Below, in pieces: positions 63,155-64,000 of a stretch of DNA of 64,000 nucleotides. The position numbers and the translations under genes were made by a program. The notes below the pieces were generated by a model, which saw only the letters and a program-made list of their open reading frames with translations, did no database searches and was not told where the DNA came from. Each line of letters starts with the position of its first letter. Within the stretch, counting starts at the first letter, position 1. The DNA is from Dyella sp. OK004 (GTDB lineage: Bacteria > Pseudomonadota > Gammaproteobacteria > Xanthomonadales > Rhodanobacteraceae): NCBI RefSeq assembly GCF_900114495.1, contig NZ_FOZI01000003.1, positions 1 through 64,000 on the forward strand, in the 5' to 3' direction.

Positions 63155-64000
<846 letters not shown>

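Overview
The window is GC-rich chromosomal DNA of a gammaproteobacterium of the order Xanthomonadales, most probably family Rhodanobacteraceae (Dyella, Luteibacter or Rhodanobacter type). The evidence is the core order aat / trxB / ftsK / lolA / rarA / serS / tRNA-Ser, the DUF2339-DUF3999 pair, a Xanthomonadales-type killing effector with a DUF5625-like partner, and dispersed palindromes like those of this order. The genus is inferred, not shown. Both ends cut a gene: the 3' part of a UDP-glucose dehydrogenase gene on the left and the 5' part of ligA on the right.

Layout. 1-4.65 kb: end of an exopolysaccharide operon (UDP-sugar dehydrogenase, polytopic membrane protein, flippase, GT4 glycosyltransferase, hexapeptide acyltransferase), every junction a 4-nt overlap. 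4.85-7.2 kb: a 775-residue Ig-like repeat protein. 7.5-24.4 kb: conserved housekeeping block: aat, FemAB-like protein, CxxC DsbA-like protein and trxB on the minus strand, then ftsK, lolA, DUF1275, DUF2339/DUF3999, rarA, an HCCA-isomerase-like protein, serS and tRNA-Ser(UGA). Spacers here carry paired palindromes around CTCCCCTG/CAGGGGAG.

24.35-32.84 kb: a genomic island in the 3' end of tRNA-Ser. A 79-bp perfect direct repeat (tRNA 3' end plus its terminator) bounds it. It holds a small secreted protein, a gene remnant, a 1514-residue SF1 helicase with a C-terminal Vsr/MTES_1575-like nuclease, an 80-residue protein, a 363-residue protein with PIN-like hints and a DUF4238 protein. No integrase is visible. 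This is the best candidate for an undescribed (probably anti-phage) system in the window.

32.9-56.8 kb: accessory region of short unlinked genes: VOC proteins, RibD-C-like reductase, class C beta-lactamase-like hydrolase, RidA, a SIR2-domain protein next to DUF4160, LprI-like protein, alginate-lyase-family protein, a frameshifted matrixin-type protease, a TonB-dependent receptor, a DUF1624-type acyltransferase, a TetR-flavoprotein divergon, and an effector/immunity-like pair. Several genes are broken (in-frame TGA, in-frame TAG, 1-nt frameshift, EthD fragment). A second palindrome family (about 50 bp, terminator-like, seven copies) is confined to 24.5-52.3 kb.

56.9-64 kb: two CPA2 cation/proton antiporters, an N-acetyltransferase, a DHA2 MFS exporter, rnk, a PAP2-type phosphatase and ligA; paired palindromes return here, which fits a return to core genome.
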